Translations under genes and position numbers: made by a program
The notes under the pieces: generated by a model
What the model saw: the letters and a program-made list of their open reading frames with translations, nothing else
The model's database searches: none
Told to the model about the DNA's origin: nothing
Part shown: positions 1 through 8,399 of the stretch, in pieces
Numbering within the stretch: the stretch's first letter is position 1
Layout of the letters: every line of letters begins with the position of its first letter
Origin: Bythopirellula polymerisocia
GTDB taxonomy: Bacteria; Planctomycetota; Planctomycetia; Pirellulales; Lacipirellulaceae
DNA length: 64,000 nt
Reading direction: 5' to 3'
Assembly (NCBI RefSeq): GCF_007860015.1
Contig: NZ_SJPS01000003.1
Span: 186,001-250,000 of the forward strand

Positions 1-176
1 CTCCAAACTCTACATGCATGAACGTAGAGCCATGGTCGATTTCTTGAGGCAAAAAATTGGCGCGGCATCGCTTTCATGGAGACAGGGAGCCTTGTCCTAT
101 TAGACTTGTTCGTTGTCTGCTGTCATTTGCGTGATCGATTCATTGAAGGAGCGTCATTATCACTCAACTTACCCTA
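1..176. other. Left-edge sequence without a recognised gene
   Basis: No supported reading frame was found here. An AAGGAG at 146-151 lies upstream of the arsS-like frame; it is about 25 bases from the TTG at 177 but only 4 bases from an in-frame ATT at 156, so the true start of that gene may be slightly upstream of 177. Confidence 0.4.
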
Positions 177-1208
177 TTGCGGCAGCATAGTCCGTTGGCT
201 GATGCTTCTCAGCAGGTTACGATTCTTGAATCGAGCGAGAATCCGGCGTTGCCGAGGTTTGATGCCACTATGAATGCCCATGGTCTTGATCCTCTCGAAT
301 CCGACGGCATTGATGTGCTGCAAGTCAACGTCGGCAAGCTCTGCAACCAAACGTGTCGCCATTGCCATGTTGATGCAGGTCCCGATCGCCGGGAAAGTAT
401 GTCCAGGGAAACAGCCGAGGCGATAATCCGCGTGCTGAGCGAGAGCACGATCGGCATACTCGACATCACAGGTGGGGCGCCAGAGATGAACCCGAATTTC
501 CGTTGGCTGGTCGAGCAGGCCCGGCAACTGGGACGGCACGTCATCGATCGCTGTAATCTCACAATCCTGGTCACGAAGGGGTATGAAACCTTGCCTGGGT
601 TTTTGGCGGAACACCAGGTGGAAGTCGTCGCCTCCCTTCCTTGTTACTCGGAGGAGAATTGCGACAGCCAGCGTGGCGATGGAGTTTTCCAGAAATCGAT
701 CCAAGCCCTACGCCAGCTCAACGAACTGGGGTACGGTCAACCCAATGGTACCCTTTCACTTGCATTGGTGTATAACCCCGTCGGGCCATCGCTGCCGCCT
801 TCACAAGCGCAGCTAGAAGCCGACTATCGCCGTGAATTACGCGAGCAATACGATCTGCAATTTTCCAAACTATACACAATCACGAACCTGCCAATTAGTC
901 GGTTTCTCGACGATCTCTTGCAGACAGGCCAATACGCATCCTACATGCAGACACTAGTCGAATCTTTTAATCCTCAGGCTGCTGCGGGCGTGATGTGCCG
1001 TTCCATGCTTTCGGTGGATTGGCAGGGGAGACTCTACGACTGCGATTTCAACCAGATGCTGGAATTGCCGCTCACTTCTGAAACAGCGAAAACGATTTTC
1101 GATCTCGACCTCGCTGTACTTGCCAAGCGACGCATAGTCACGGGCAGACACTGCTTTGGTTGCACGGCAGGTGCTGGTTCAGGGTGTCAGGGAAGCTTCG
1201 TTTCTTAG
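177..1208 (+). CDS. arsS: ArsS-like radical SAM / Cys-rich protein
   Basis: This 343-residue protein looks like the radical SAM enzyme of the ArsS family, which in characterised members transfers a 5'-deoxyadenosyl group to dimethylarsenite in arsenosugar synthesis. The sequence shows the iron-sulfur motif CNQTCRHCH (Cys56, Cys60, Cys63) in the typical setting LQVNVGKLCNQTCRHCHVDA, and a Cys-rich C-terminal domain ending in RHCFGCTAGAGSGCQGSF, as in the family. The TTG start is uncertain; the conserved part begins near residue 28. No arsenic-resistance gene is adjacent, so the arsenic role is inferred from family resemblance alone and another substrate is possible. Confidence 0.85.
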   Translation: MRQHSPLADASQQVTILESSENPALPRFDATMNAHGLDPLESDGIDVLQVNVGKLCNQTCRHCHVDAGPDRRESMSRETAEAIIRVLSESTIGILDITGGAPEMNPNFRWLVEQARQLGRHVIDRCNLTILVTKGYETLPGFLAEHQVEVVASLPCYSEENCDSQRGDGVFQKSIQALRQLNELGYGQPNGTLSLALVYNPVGPSLPPSQAQLEADYRRELREQYDLQFSKLYTITNLPISRFLDDLLQTGQYASYMQTLVESFNPQAAAGVMCRSMLSVDWQGRLYDCDFNQMLELPLTSETAKTIFDLDLAVLAKRRIVTGRHCFGCTAGAGSGCQGSFVS

Positions 1209-1629
1209 AGTTGGAAGTGAAAGTGTGAATTTCAGCTTGTTACTTATCGGCTTGATGAGTGGGGATGCATTCGACTCGACTAGTCGCAGAGGTTCATGGT
1301 CGATCAAACCAAGATGAATATGCAGTCGATTGGAGAAATGACCGGGAGCTTTTCTCTGCAGGGTTGAAAAGTGCCATGGTTTTTTGGGATGGCACGCATG
1401 CGGAGAAGACGTTTCTCTAGAGCCCCCCCTATGGGGAATAGATTCTCATTAGAGGTCGCGGTAGTGCGGCCGAGGTAGCAGATTCCCATTTGCTCCTTGA
1501 GCGGCACCCTCGGCCTAGAAAAGGTTACATGAATTAGGCGAAGCGTCTAAAGACCTCCAGAGCTTGGAATACCACTCCTCGAAGTACAGAGCGGGGGTAG
1601 TAAAACAAGAACTCAGCAGGCAAGGGTCC
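1209..1629. other. Intergenic region
   Basis: I see no convincing gene on either strand. Short open frames lack ribosome-binding sites and recognisable motifs. The right edge abuts the terminator of the minus-strand transcription unit described at 1630-1914. Confidence 0.4.
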
Positions 1630-1668
1630 AAAAAAGAAACCCGGCCACCACTCAAGGGTGACCGGGTT
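1630..1668 (-). terminator. Intrinsic terminator of the small transcription unit
   Basis: On the minus strand AACCCGGTCACC (1668 to 1657) pairs with GGTGGCCGGGTT (1649 to 1638) across a 7-base loop, with a single U-G wobble, followed by TCTTTTTT. This is a textbook stem and U-tract. Confidence 0.85.
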
Positions 1669-1914
1669 CATAGTTTTTGCTTAGAGAACAGGCCGAATTT
1701 CTATAGGAAACAAGGCGGGCACTCACAAGCAGGTGGTGGCTGCCTCCGTTAGACAACCCGCCGGCGGTCAACGGTTTGCACCACCCCACTGGCCTATATA
1801 ATAGTCGTTCAAAAAACCACCTCCTTTCTCACAAGTTTGCGGCGGCCGAATGTCGCTGCCAGAGGACACCCGGCGGCCAGATAGGGCCCGTCGTGCTGCG
1901 GTCGCACGACCCAT
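1630..1914 (-). ncRNA. Candidate small RNA or leader with a 14-codon ORF
   Basis: A self-contained minus-strand unit of about 285 bases. It begins just downstream of a strong promoter (1921-1947) and ends in an intrinsic terminator (1630-1668). In its middle an uninterrupted Shine-Dalgarno sequence AAAGGAGGTGGT (1827 to 1816) precedes a TTG (1812) opening MNDYYIGQWGGANR and a TGA (1768). Downstream, ACCACCT (1737 to 1731) is exactly complementary to AGGTGGT of the Shine-Dalgarno, so the site could be sequestered. It lacks the hallmark sequences I know of tmRNA, SRP RNA and RNase P RNA. It could be a small RNA, a peptide gene, or a leader regulated by alternative pairing. The transcript start is inferred from the promoter. 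Confidence 0.55.
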
Positions 1915-1920
1915 AGCTGC

Positions 1921-1947
1921 ATTATAATCACGATTCCCGCCCGTCAA
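1921..1947 (-). promoter_or_regulatory. Sigma-70-like promoter
   Basis: On the minus strand TTGACG (1947 to 1942) and TATAAT (1926 to 1921) are separated by 15 bases. Both hexamers are at or one base from consensus; the spacer is slightly short. The next gene on this strand, the VKOR fusion, ends upstream at 2070. Confidence 0.65.
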
Positions 1948-2069
1948 GCAATATCAGTTGGCAAGATCGTTTTCCGAAGTCGGCACTTTGCTGCCTCGCA
2001 GTCATACCCAGAGAGTCCTTCCCCGGCACCAAGGTTCGCAACAAAGCAATAATTCGCCCAAAATACTCG

Positions 2070-3494
2070 TCAATCGGCCTCGGCCTGACGAGGCTCCAGG
2101 CCTAGGGTCTTTTCAAAAATCCCGAACCATTCCTTTTCGCTCTTGGGAACGCCGTGAATGACACCCTTGTCGGTGGCGAGAATTGGCAAACCTGTATCAA
2201 GTTTCTTCATTTCGTCCACGTGGGATTTTATCCGGCGATTAGCTTCGACTTTCAGCGATCCGTCGAGGAGGATCTCGTTGCCCACGAGTTCCATTGCTTT
2301 ATTACGTGCTTTGTAGACGGCAGGCGCCTTGTCGCCCTCCATTAGAAAATTGTGAAATTCCTGGAATTTTTCGGGATTCAACTTCCATACGCTGATCGCC
2401 AACCTGGCATAATCGCATGCCGTGCGATGCAGGCTTTGATCAACCTTCACGTAGGGATTGCAGTTCCGACTCAAGGGGACGTGATAGATCGCAAAACAGA
2501 CTTGATCTCCATAGCGTTCAGTAGCTTGATGAATGAACGAGTGCAACCTTCGGCAGTGAGGACACGTGTAGTCCATCAATTCTACTAGCACTTGCTCTGC
2601 ATGCGGATCGCCCAGCGTCGGCTCATTTGTAACTTCCACACGGTTCCCCAAAGCTTGCAGAGAGATGAATCGCGGCTCGGATGACCGGGCGGGTCTCAGA
2701 TCTGCAGAATCAGTCTTCATTTCAGGGGTAGTCGGTTCGGTCTCATCATCCTTAGTGTCGAAATCAACTCTGAATTCTGGTTCCTCTTCCACAGTGTTGT
2801 CGGCCTCTGCCTGCTGATCAGAAACTATTTCCGCATTCTCAGCGTTGGCAATGAATTCCATGCCTGCAGGTGCGAACAACAACTGCCCCCCCATGAGAAC
2901 CAACAGTCCAAGCGTTGCTAATCCCGCAGCCACTAGAGTCTGGTAGATTGCGATCTCTGCCGACTCGACTGGTTCGGGAGTTTCCTCTTGAACACCCAAG
3001 AGAGCACGCATCTGATCGTAGTTCTGTACCACATCGGAATTTTGCAATGCGAAATATGAGATGACTGAGATTAGCAGACCGCAAATATGTACTGATAGGC
3101 AATAGAAACAATATTGGCCGAGCAGAAAGACCTGCACGCCGGAAAACCAAACGCCTGATCCCGCAGCAAGTAAGGCCAATGCCATCAGCCCCGTTGCGGC
3201 CCAACCCGATTTCTGTGATACCGCCGGCCAGCAAATCGCCAGGATTCCTACGTAGACAATCATGCCAAACAGGCTCACAGGTATGCCAAGCCATTTGGAC
3301 CAGGCGCTGGAGAGAACTTCATCACAATCTGCCAAGGAACCTCCCGAGCAGCCAGCTATGGGAGACTGGTGCCAAGTGACCCATGTCAGATAGGATGAGA
3401 CCAATAGCGCTACGATCGCCAGCAAAGTAATGCTCCCCGCCAGAGTCTTCTGCTTGCTGGAGCAAGGATTTGGACTAGTGAAATATTCGTTCAC
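2070..3494 (-). CDS. VKOR-DsbA-type thiol oxidoreductase fusion
   Basis: A 474-residue membrane protein joining a vitamin K epoxide reductase domain to a periplasmic thioredoxin-fold domain, an arrangement that makes disulfide bonds in exported proteins in place of DsbA/DsbB. The N-terminal part has several hydrophobic helices and the VKOR cysteines: Cys49 and Cys57 in GCSGGSLADC, and the redox pair Cys129/Cys132 in QYCFYC. A low-complexity acidic linker (about residues 225-270) leads to a DsbA-like domain with the active site YTCPHCRRL near residue 310. The quinone and thioredoxin parts on one chain should allow direct electron transfer (family knowledge). It is divergent from the CPXCG gene. 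Confidence 0.9.
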   Translation of the reverse strand: MNEYFTSPNPCSSKQKTLAGSITLLAIVALLVSSYLTWVTWHQSPIAGCSGGSLADCDEVLSSAWSKWLGIPVSLFGMIVYVGILAICWPAVSQKSGWAATGLMALALLAAGSGVWFSGVQVFLLGQYCFYCLSVHICGLLISVISYFALQNSDVVQNYDQMRALLGVQEETPEPVESAEIAIYQTLVAAGLATLGLLVLMGGQLLFAPAGMEFIANAENAEIVSDQQAEADNTVEEEPEFRVDFDTKDDETEPTTPEMKTDSADLRPARSSEPRFISLQALGNRVEVTNEPTLGDPHAEQVLVELMDYTCPHCRRLHSFIHQATERYGDQVCFAIYHVPLSRNCNPYVKVDQSLHRTACDYARLAISVWKLNPEKFQEFHNFLMEGDKAPAVYKARNKAMELVGNEILLDGSLKVEANRRIKSHVDEMKKLDTGLPILATDKGVIHGVPKSEKEWFGIFEKTLGLEPRQAEAD

Positions 3495-3579
3495 GTCGAG
3501 TTCCGATTTGGGTTCATAAAGTCACTTAATCCTCAATTCTAGCACAATCATACGACCCTAGAATCATTGGAGATCCCAG

Positions 3580-3762
3580 ATGAATGACGAATTGGGCTAT
3601 ATCTGCGGCAGTTGCGGTGAAGAAATCGTGATTCCGTTGGACCCCTCTCAGGGACACCGGCAAGAATTTGTTGAGGATTGTCCCGTTTGTTGCCATCCGA
3701 ATGTGATTCAAGTCGAAATTGAGCCAGGTGGCCACATCAGCGTTTCGAGTGAATTAGAATAA
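3580..3762 (+). CDS. CPXCG-motif cysteine-rich small protein
   Basis: A 60-residue protein with ICGSCGEE near the start and DCPVCCHPN in the middle, fitting the CPXCG (PF14255-type) family of small presumed zinc-ribbon proteins of unknown function. The ATG is preceded by GGAG (about 3569). It is divergent from the VKOR fusion and 55 bases upstream of the PPK2 gene, so it may share that transcript. Confidence 0.75.
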   Translation: MNDELGYICGSCGEEIVIPLDPSQGHRQEFVEDCPVCCHPNVIQVEIEPGGHISVSSELE

Positions 3763-3817
3763 AGATCTAGAGTATTCCACCACGAACACCTTCGTCATAG
3801 TAGAGAATAGGGCCCCC

Positions 3818-4621
3818 ATGTCTCAACCTCTGACTGTACCACCCGGCACAAATATTCAGCTCTCAGAATTTGACACGCGTTTCATTTCAGGTGATTGGAC
3901 AAAGAAGTCTGCAACTAAGCAGATCAAGAAAAATACCGCTGTGAGTCGAGACTTGGCCTATCAGTTGTACGCCGAGAATCGACGTGCAGTGCTTCTGGTT
4001 TTGCAAGGGATGGATACTGCGGGTAAGGACGGCACGATTCGCACAGTAGTAACGGGTATCAATCCGCAAAGCTGCCAGATTACTTCATTCAAACAACCGA
4101 GCCACCTTGAACTGGACCACGACTTTCTCTGGCGGATTCATAACGCCGTCCCACGCCGAGGCGAGATCGGGATCTTCAATCGTTCTCACTATGAGGACGT
4201 TCTCATTGTCCGCGTACACAACTTAATTCCCGAAGAAGAATGGAAAACGCGATACGAGCGGATAAACGAATTTGAGGAAATGCTCGTCGAGAGCAAGGTG
4301 ACTATCGTCAAGTGCTTCTTGCACATCAGTAAGAAGGAACAGAGGGAGCGACTGCAAGCACGTCTGGACAACCCCAAAAAAAGGTGGAAGTTCAGTACGG
4401 GAGACTTGGCAGAGAGGAAACTTTGGGACGAGTATCAAGCTGCCTATGAAGACGCCCTTACTCTTTGCAATACGAGACAGGCTCCCTGGCATATAATTCC
4501 CTCCGACCGAAAGTGGTATCGCAACATGCTCGTAAGCAGCATTCTGCGCGAGACGCTGGAACAACTCAATCCTTGCGTACCAGCGAGTGACCCAGGCTTG
4601 GAAGGGATCGTCGTCGAATAG
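3818..4621 (+). CDS. ppk2: Polyphosphate kinase 2 family protein
   Basis: A 267-residue kinase that moves phosphate between polyphosphate and nucleotides in the cytoplasm. Walker A is QGMDTAGKDGT (Lys70); the Walker B/lid region includes IFNRSHYEDVLIVRVH (residues 119-134); KKRWKF follows around residue 187. The phrase ELDHDFLWR followed by an RGEIGIFNRSHYEDV block resembles single-domain class III enzymes that accept both AMP and ADP, but I cannot fix the class by eye. Its 3' end is 14 bases from the end of the convergent mcsB gene. Confidence 0.9.
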   Translation: MSQPLTVPPGTNIQLSEFDTRFISGDWTKKSATKQIKKNTAVSRDLAYQLYAENRRAVLLVLQGMDTAGKDGTIRTVVTGINPQSCQITSFKQPSHLELDHDFLWRIHNAVPRRGEIGIFNRSHYEDVLIVRVHNLIPEEEWKTRYERINEFEEMLVESKVTIVKCFLHISKKEQRERLQARLDNPKKRWKFSTGDLAERKLWDEYQAAYEDALTLCNTRQAPWHIIPSDRKWYRNMLVSSILRETLEQLNPCVPASDPGLEGIVVE

Positions 4622-4635
4622 ATCAACTAGTTCGA

Positions 4636-5739
4636 CTAATTCTGCGTGGGGCCATTCGGCTTACTGCCATCCAGATGCTTCCGCAGATACGAAGCCCGTT
4701 CGATATTGCGAGCCGCAGAATCAAGGTCATTACCTGTGAGTTTCTGCAGGTGTGCAGGTTGTGTATGAACGAAGAGCTTATTGATCGTAGGAATCTGCAA
4801 ATCGCCGATCAGCCCGAGGTTCAAACCCATGCGTACACTTGAGAGCAAATGCATCGTCTCTTCGGAGCTGATAGTCTGGGCGGTTCGCAGGATGCCAAAA
4901 GCCCGGCTCACACGGTCATGGAGCGTTTCGTGGCTCTCGCGAATCAAAAAATCACGAGCCTGGCGTTCATAGTCAATGAGCACTGGCACTATGTCGGCAA
5001 CCTTCGCAATCAGCTCCTCTTCAGTCAGTCCTAAGGTGATTTGATTGCTGATTTGGTAGAAGTCTCCCATTGCCTGAGAACCTTCACCATAAAGCCCTCG
5101 CACTGCTAGACTGATCTTTTGCAGGCTCTTGAACACCTTCTCGATCTGTCTCGTGATAACCAGCGCTGGCAAGTGCAGCATTACGCTCACGCGGATTCCT
5201 GTACCCACATTGGTCGGACAGGCCGTCAAGTATCCAAGCCGATCGCTAAATGCATAAACGACATGCTCTTCAATCAGATCGTCCAGCCGATTGACTTGTT
5301 CCCAAGCCGCTTGAAGATTCAAGCCACTCTGCATCACCTGCAGGCGCACATGATCCTCTTCATTGACCATCACGCTATATTTTTCTTGGGGATCAATTAC
5401 AACCGATCGTGCTCCGGTCGCATCAGCCAGTTCTCGGCTAATGAGTTGTCTTTCGACGAGAAACGTGCGATCCAACTGGTCGATCTCGCCAACCTTGAGA
5501 TATAAAGTATTGGGATCGAGTTTCTCATTCTTCATTAAGCTTGCAATCGCTTCTTGCAAGATTTGTTCGATCGCCGAACGATCTGCCTCGGTAGCTCGAG
5601 ACAAAAACGGAAAATCGGCGAGATTTCGGGCTAATCGAATGCGACTGCTGATTACGATGTCTGACTCTGGGCCAGCACCCCGTAACCATTCTCCACTCGC
5701 GTTGGTAAGTTCGTTTAATTCCATAGAGGTTGGATTCAT
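4636..5739 (-). CDS. mcsB: Protein-arginine kinase McsB
   Basis: This 367-residue ATP:guanido phosphotransferase-type kinase phosphorylates arginines on proteins, which in Firmicutes marks them for ClpCP degradation. Visible signatures are SSRIRLARNL (residues 31-40), NEEDH (126-130), the catalytic-cysteine region ACPTNVGTGIRVSVM (Cys174), and the C-terminal DRVSRAFGILRTA segment that matches the phosphoarginine-sensing site of the family. The gene follows mcsA on the same strand after 131 bases, the conserved partner order. clpC and ctsR are not in the window. An alternative start is Met6. Confidence 0.95.
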   Translation of the reverse strand: MNPTSMELNELTNASGEWLRGAGPESDIVISSRIRLARNLADFPFLSRATEADRSAIEQILQEAIASLMKNEKLDPNTLYLKVGEIDQLDRTFLVERQLISRELADATGARSVVIDPQEKYSVMVNEEDHVRLQVMQSGLNLQAAWEQVNRLDDLIEEHVVYAFSDRLGYLTACPTNVGTGIRVSVMLHLPALVITRQIEKVFKSLQKISLAVRGLYGEGSQAMGDFYQISNQITLGLTEEELIAKVADIVPVLIDYERQARDFLIRESHETLHDRVSRAFGILRTAQTISSEETMHLLSSVRMGLNLGLIGDLQIPTINKLFVHTQPAHLQKLTGNDLDSAARNIERASYLRKHLDGSKPNGPTQN

Positions 5740-5870
5740 TCCAATTATCGTATTAATTGACTACGGAAGGCTCGAAATGTCTGGTTCGCTGTAATCAGAT
5801 TCATTGTACCAATTCTGTCTTAGCCTGTGAGGTGCTGTTTCTGAGAACTGGGCTAAGAGTATTCCGACCG

Positions 5871-6401
5871 CTACTCGCCATCTTCAGCAGTTTTCAACTG
5901 GACTTCTATAGCCTTGACTTCGTCTCGAATCTGTGATGCCCTTTCATAGTTCTCCGAAGCAATTGCCTCTTTCATTTCACGCCTCAGGCGAATTAGCTGT
6001 GTCTGCTGATCAGCGCCTTTGGGGCAACGCTTTGGCACCTTGCCAATGTGATGCGTTTGATCGTGGATATTCATCAGGAGTGGCTCAAGCTCATCGGAAA
6101 AGAACTCGTAATCATGTGGGCAACCAAGCCGCCCCTGCTTGCGAAATTCCAGAAAGGTAATCGAGCATACTGGGCAACGCATCTGGTCGAGGCGCGCTAA
6201 CTGGTCAGCAGTCTCACCTACGGCGAGATGTTGCGCTAAGAGACCAGCCATCGCAGGCATAACGTCAGACGTATCTTCCTCACTGGGAGTTAGAAAATTC
6301 TGAGCGCAATCTTCACACAGATGAAGCTCTTTTGGCTTACCATCAATCAAATCAGTTATATGAAAAGTTGCTTGTCGATCACATTTCTGGCATTTGAGCA
6401 T
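5871..6401 (-). CDS. mcsA: McsA, zinc-binding activator of McsB
   Basis: A 176-residue protein with two zinc-finger pairs (Cys4/Cys7 with Cys29/Cys32, then RCPVCSITF with LGCPHDYEF) and a C-terminal UVR motif (LIRLRREMKEAIASENYERA, near residue 137), matching McsA. In characterised systems it stimulates McsB and bridges it to ClpC. It sits upstream of mcsB on the same strand, probably cotranscribed. Confidence 0.92.
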   Translation of the reverse strand: MLKCQKCDRQATFHITDLIDGKPKELHLCEDCAQNFLTPSEEDTSDVMPAMAGLLAQHLAVGETADQLARLDQMRCPVCSITFLEFRKQGRLGCPHDYEFFSDELEPLLMNIHDQTHHIGKVPKRCPKGADQQTQLIRLRREMKEAIASENYERASQIRDEVKAIEVQLKTAEDGE

Positions 6402-6570
6402 AACGAAACTCGCAATTCGGCTCTAATATTAATGGCATGTCGAATCCAGTTCGACTGCTGGCGGGCAGAATACTATCCGTTTGAATCATTCCACTTCCAG
6501 CGGGAAGGACAAGGCCGAACCTTCCGGAATTAGCTAGAGTCTACCAAAAGTTCGATATTTCATCGCCCCA

Positions 6571-6587
6571 CCAACGATAGTCGTTGG
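6571..6587. promoter_or_regulatory. Short perfect hairpin upstream of trpE
   Basis: CCAACGA, loop TAG, TCGTTGG forms a 7-bp stem in the mcsA-trpE intergenic region. There is no U-tract, no Trp-rich leader peptide and no T-box signature nearby, so a role in trp attenuation is not supported. It may be incidental. Confidence 0.3.
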
Positions 6588-6794
6588 CAGCAGTATTCAA
6601 AGTATGGGGATTCTAGCTGGGACCCGCATCGTGTCAAGAGAACTGAAATCCCCTAAGTTCTTATCTCACCAGGAGATGGGCTTCTCCTAGGAACCTCGAA
6701 AGGAGTGTTGTGAGGGTCCGGGGCAGTTGATAAGCTGGCTCTTGAAATGATGCCAACGAGATGCTTTGGACGGTCTGCAAGGAACTTTTGCTCA

Positions 6795-8330
6795 ATGGAA
6801 TACTCACCTGGACCAGACCGATTTGCCCAACTCGCCGCAAACAGCGATTACGTTCCTGTATTTCGCCGGCTTCTCAGTGACGCATTGACTCCCGTTCAGG
6901 CTTTTCAGCGGCTAGATTCTACCGAGGCTGCCTGTCTATTTGAAAGTGTCATCGGTGGCGAAAAAGTAGGGCGATACTCTTTCCTGGCAAGCGATCCCTT
7001 CAAGTGGATCAAGGCCTATGGCAATCAGGTCACGATTGCTTCAAAAAGTGAAAGAGGGCAGGGGGGAGCTACTGATCGAGAGCAATGGCAAATCGATGAT
7101 TTGGTATCAGAAGATCCGTTTCAGAATCTGCGAGATCATGTCGATGCGATATGTGTCGCCCATCCAGATGAACTGCCGCCGTTCATTGGCGGTGCTATCG
7201 GATATGCAGGTTACGACTCCGTTCGCTATGTTGAAAACCTTCCCGATGCACCCGAGGATGATCGCCAGCTACCCGACCTTTGGTTCGCCCTTTTCGATTC
7301 GCTGGTCGTATTCGACCATGTCCAGAAAACAGTGATCGTACTCGCACTTGCGGACGTGTCGAACAAGGATCCGGCTGCCTTGCAGATTGCGTATGGCAAT
7401 GCCGGGCAACGCGTCGACAATATGGTCGAACGACTAGCATCTCAAGAGATAAATCTGCAACTTGCCGACATTCGAGCGGAAGGTACATGCTCGCTCAAGT
7501 ATTCCTCAAATCTTACGCAAAAGGAGTATGAAGAATCTGTGCGACAGTGCGTGGAGTACATTCGAGCCGGAGACATATTCCAAGTTGTCATCAGTCAACG
7601 ACTAGAAACCACATTTGATGCCCCACCGTTCGAGTTGTATCGCACGCTTCGCGTTGTAAACCCCAGCCCATTCATGTTCTACTTAAGGACACCAGAGGTA
7701 ACGCTGGTGGGAAGCTCGCCAGAAATCATGGTTCGCGTTGTGGAAGGCAAGGTCACCGTCAGACCGCTGGCGGGTACCAGGAAACGCGGACACAATGAAG
7801 AGGAAGATCAGCGTCTTGCTGATGAGCTACTTGCTGATCCCAAAGAATGCGCTGAGCATGTGATGCTCGTGGACCTGGGTCGAAACGACGTTGGGCGCGT
7901 AGCCCAGTATGGTTCGGTCGAGATTTCAGATGTCATGGTCATCGAAAGATACAGCCATGTGATGCACATTACCTCGAATGTTACAGGACAATTGAGAGAT
8001 GGTTGCGATGCGTTCGATGCCCTGGCGGCCTGCTTGCCTGCGGGCACCGTCTCGGGTGCACCCAAAGTGCGGGCAATGGAAATCATCGATGAAATTGAGC
8101 CAACACGCCGAGGGCCCTACGCAGGGGCGGTCGGTTACATCGATTTCGCTGGCAACATGGATACATGCATCGCCCTGCGAACAGTCGTGATTCACGACGG
8201 CAAGGCCTACGTACAAGCCGGGGCGGGCATCGTCGCCGACAGTGTGCCTACGACAGAGTATCAAGAAACCCTCAACAAAGCCCAAGGTCTGCTGAAAGCA
8301 ATCGAGATTACCCAGCAGCGGCTGGGTTAA
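6795..8330 (+). CDS. trpE: Anthranilate synthase component I
   Basis: The chorismate-using large subunit of anthranilate synthase, first step of tryptophan synthesis. The N-terminal half has the feedback-site region [17 protein letters not shown]; the catalytic half has [37 protein letters not shown] and [12 protein letters not shown], all canonical. I choose the ATG at 6795 ([10 protein letters not shown]) because AAGGA lies 11 bases upstream and the family N-terminus starts there; the frame is open back to 6747. The glutaminase subunit trpG is not adjacent, so the trp genes are scattered here. Confidence 0.93.
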   Translation: MEYSPGPDRFAQLAANSDYVPVFRRLLSDALTPVQAFQRLDSTEAACLFESVIGGEKVGRYSFLASDPFKWIKAYGNQVTIASKSERGQGGATDREQWQIDDLVSEDPFQNLRDHVDAICVAHPDELPPFIGGAIGYAGYDSVRYVENLPDAPEDDRQLPDLWFALFDSLVVFDHVQKTVIVLALADVSNKDPAALQIAYGNAGQRVDNMVERLASQEINLQLADIRAEGTCSLKYSSNLTQKEYEESVRQCVEYIRAGDIFQVVISQRLETTFDAPPFELYRTLRVVNPSPFMFYLRTPEVTLVGSSPEIMVRVVEGKVTVRPLAGTRKRGHNEEEDQRLADELLADPKECAEHVMLVDLGRNDVGRVAQYGSVEISDVMVIERYSHVMHITSNVTGQLRDGCDAFDALAACLPAGTVSGAPKVRAMEIIDEIEPTRRGPYAGAVGYIDFAGNMDTCIALRTVVIHDGKAYVQAGAGIVADSVPTTEYQETLNKAQGLLKAIEITQQRLG

Positions 8331-8399
8331 AGCAGCGATCTTGATGCGGTAATCGACGCAACATATCAAAGTTGCAGAACCTTTTGACAGGCGATAAAC

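Noticed and set aside
1630..1914. Identification of the small unit as tmRNA, SRP RNA, RNase P or 6S RNA
   Set aside because: Hallmark sequences of the first three are absent, and I see no long 6S-like hairpin with central bubble.
6540..6794. T-box or trp attenuator before trpE
   Set aside because: No Trp-codon leader peptide and no T-box motif; only a short isolated hairpin.
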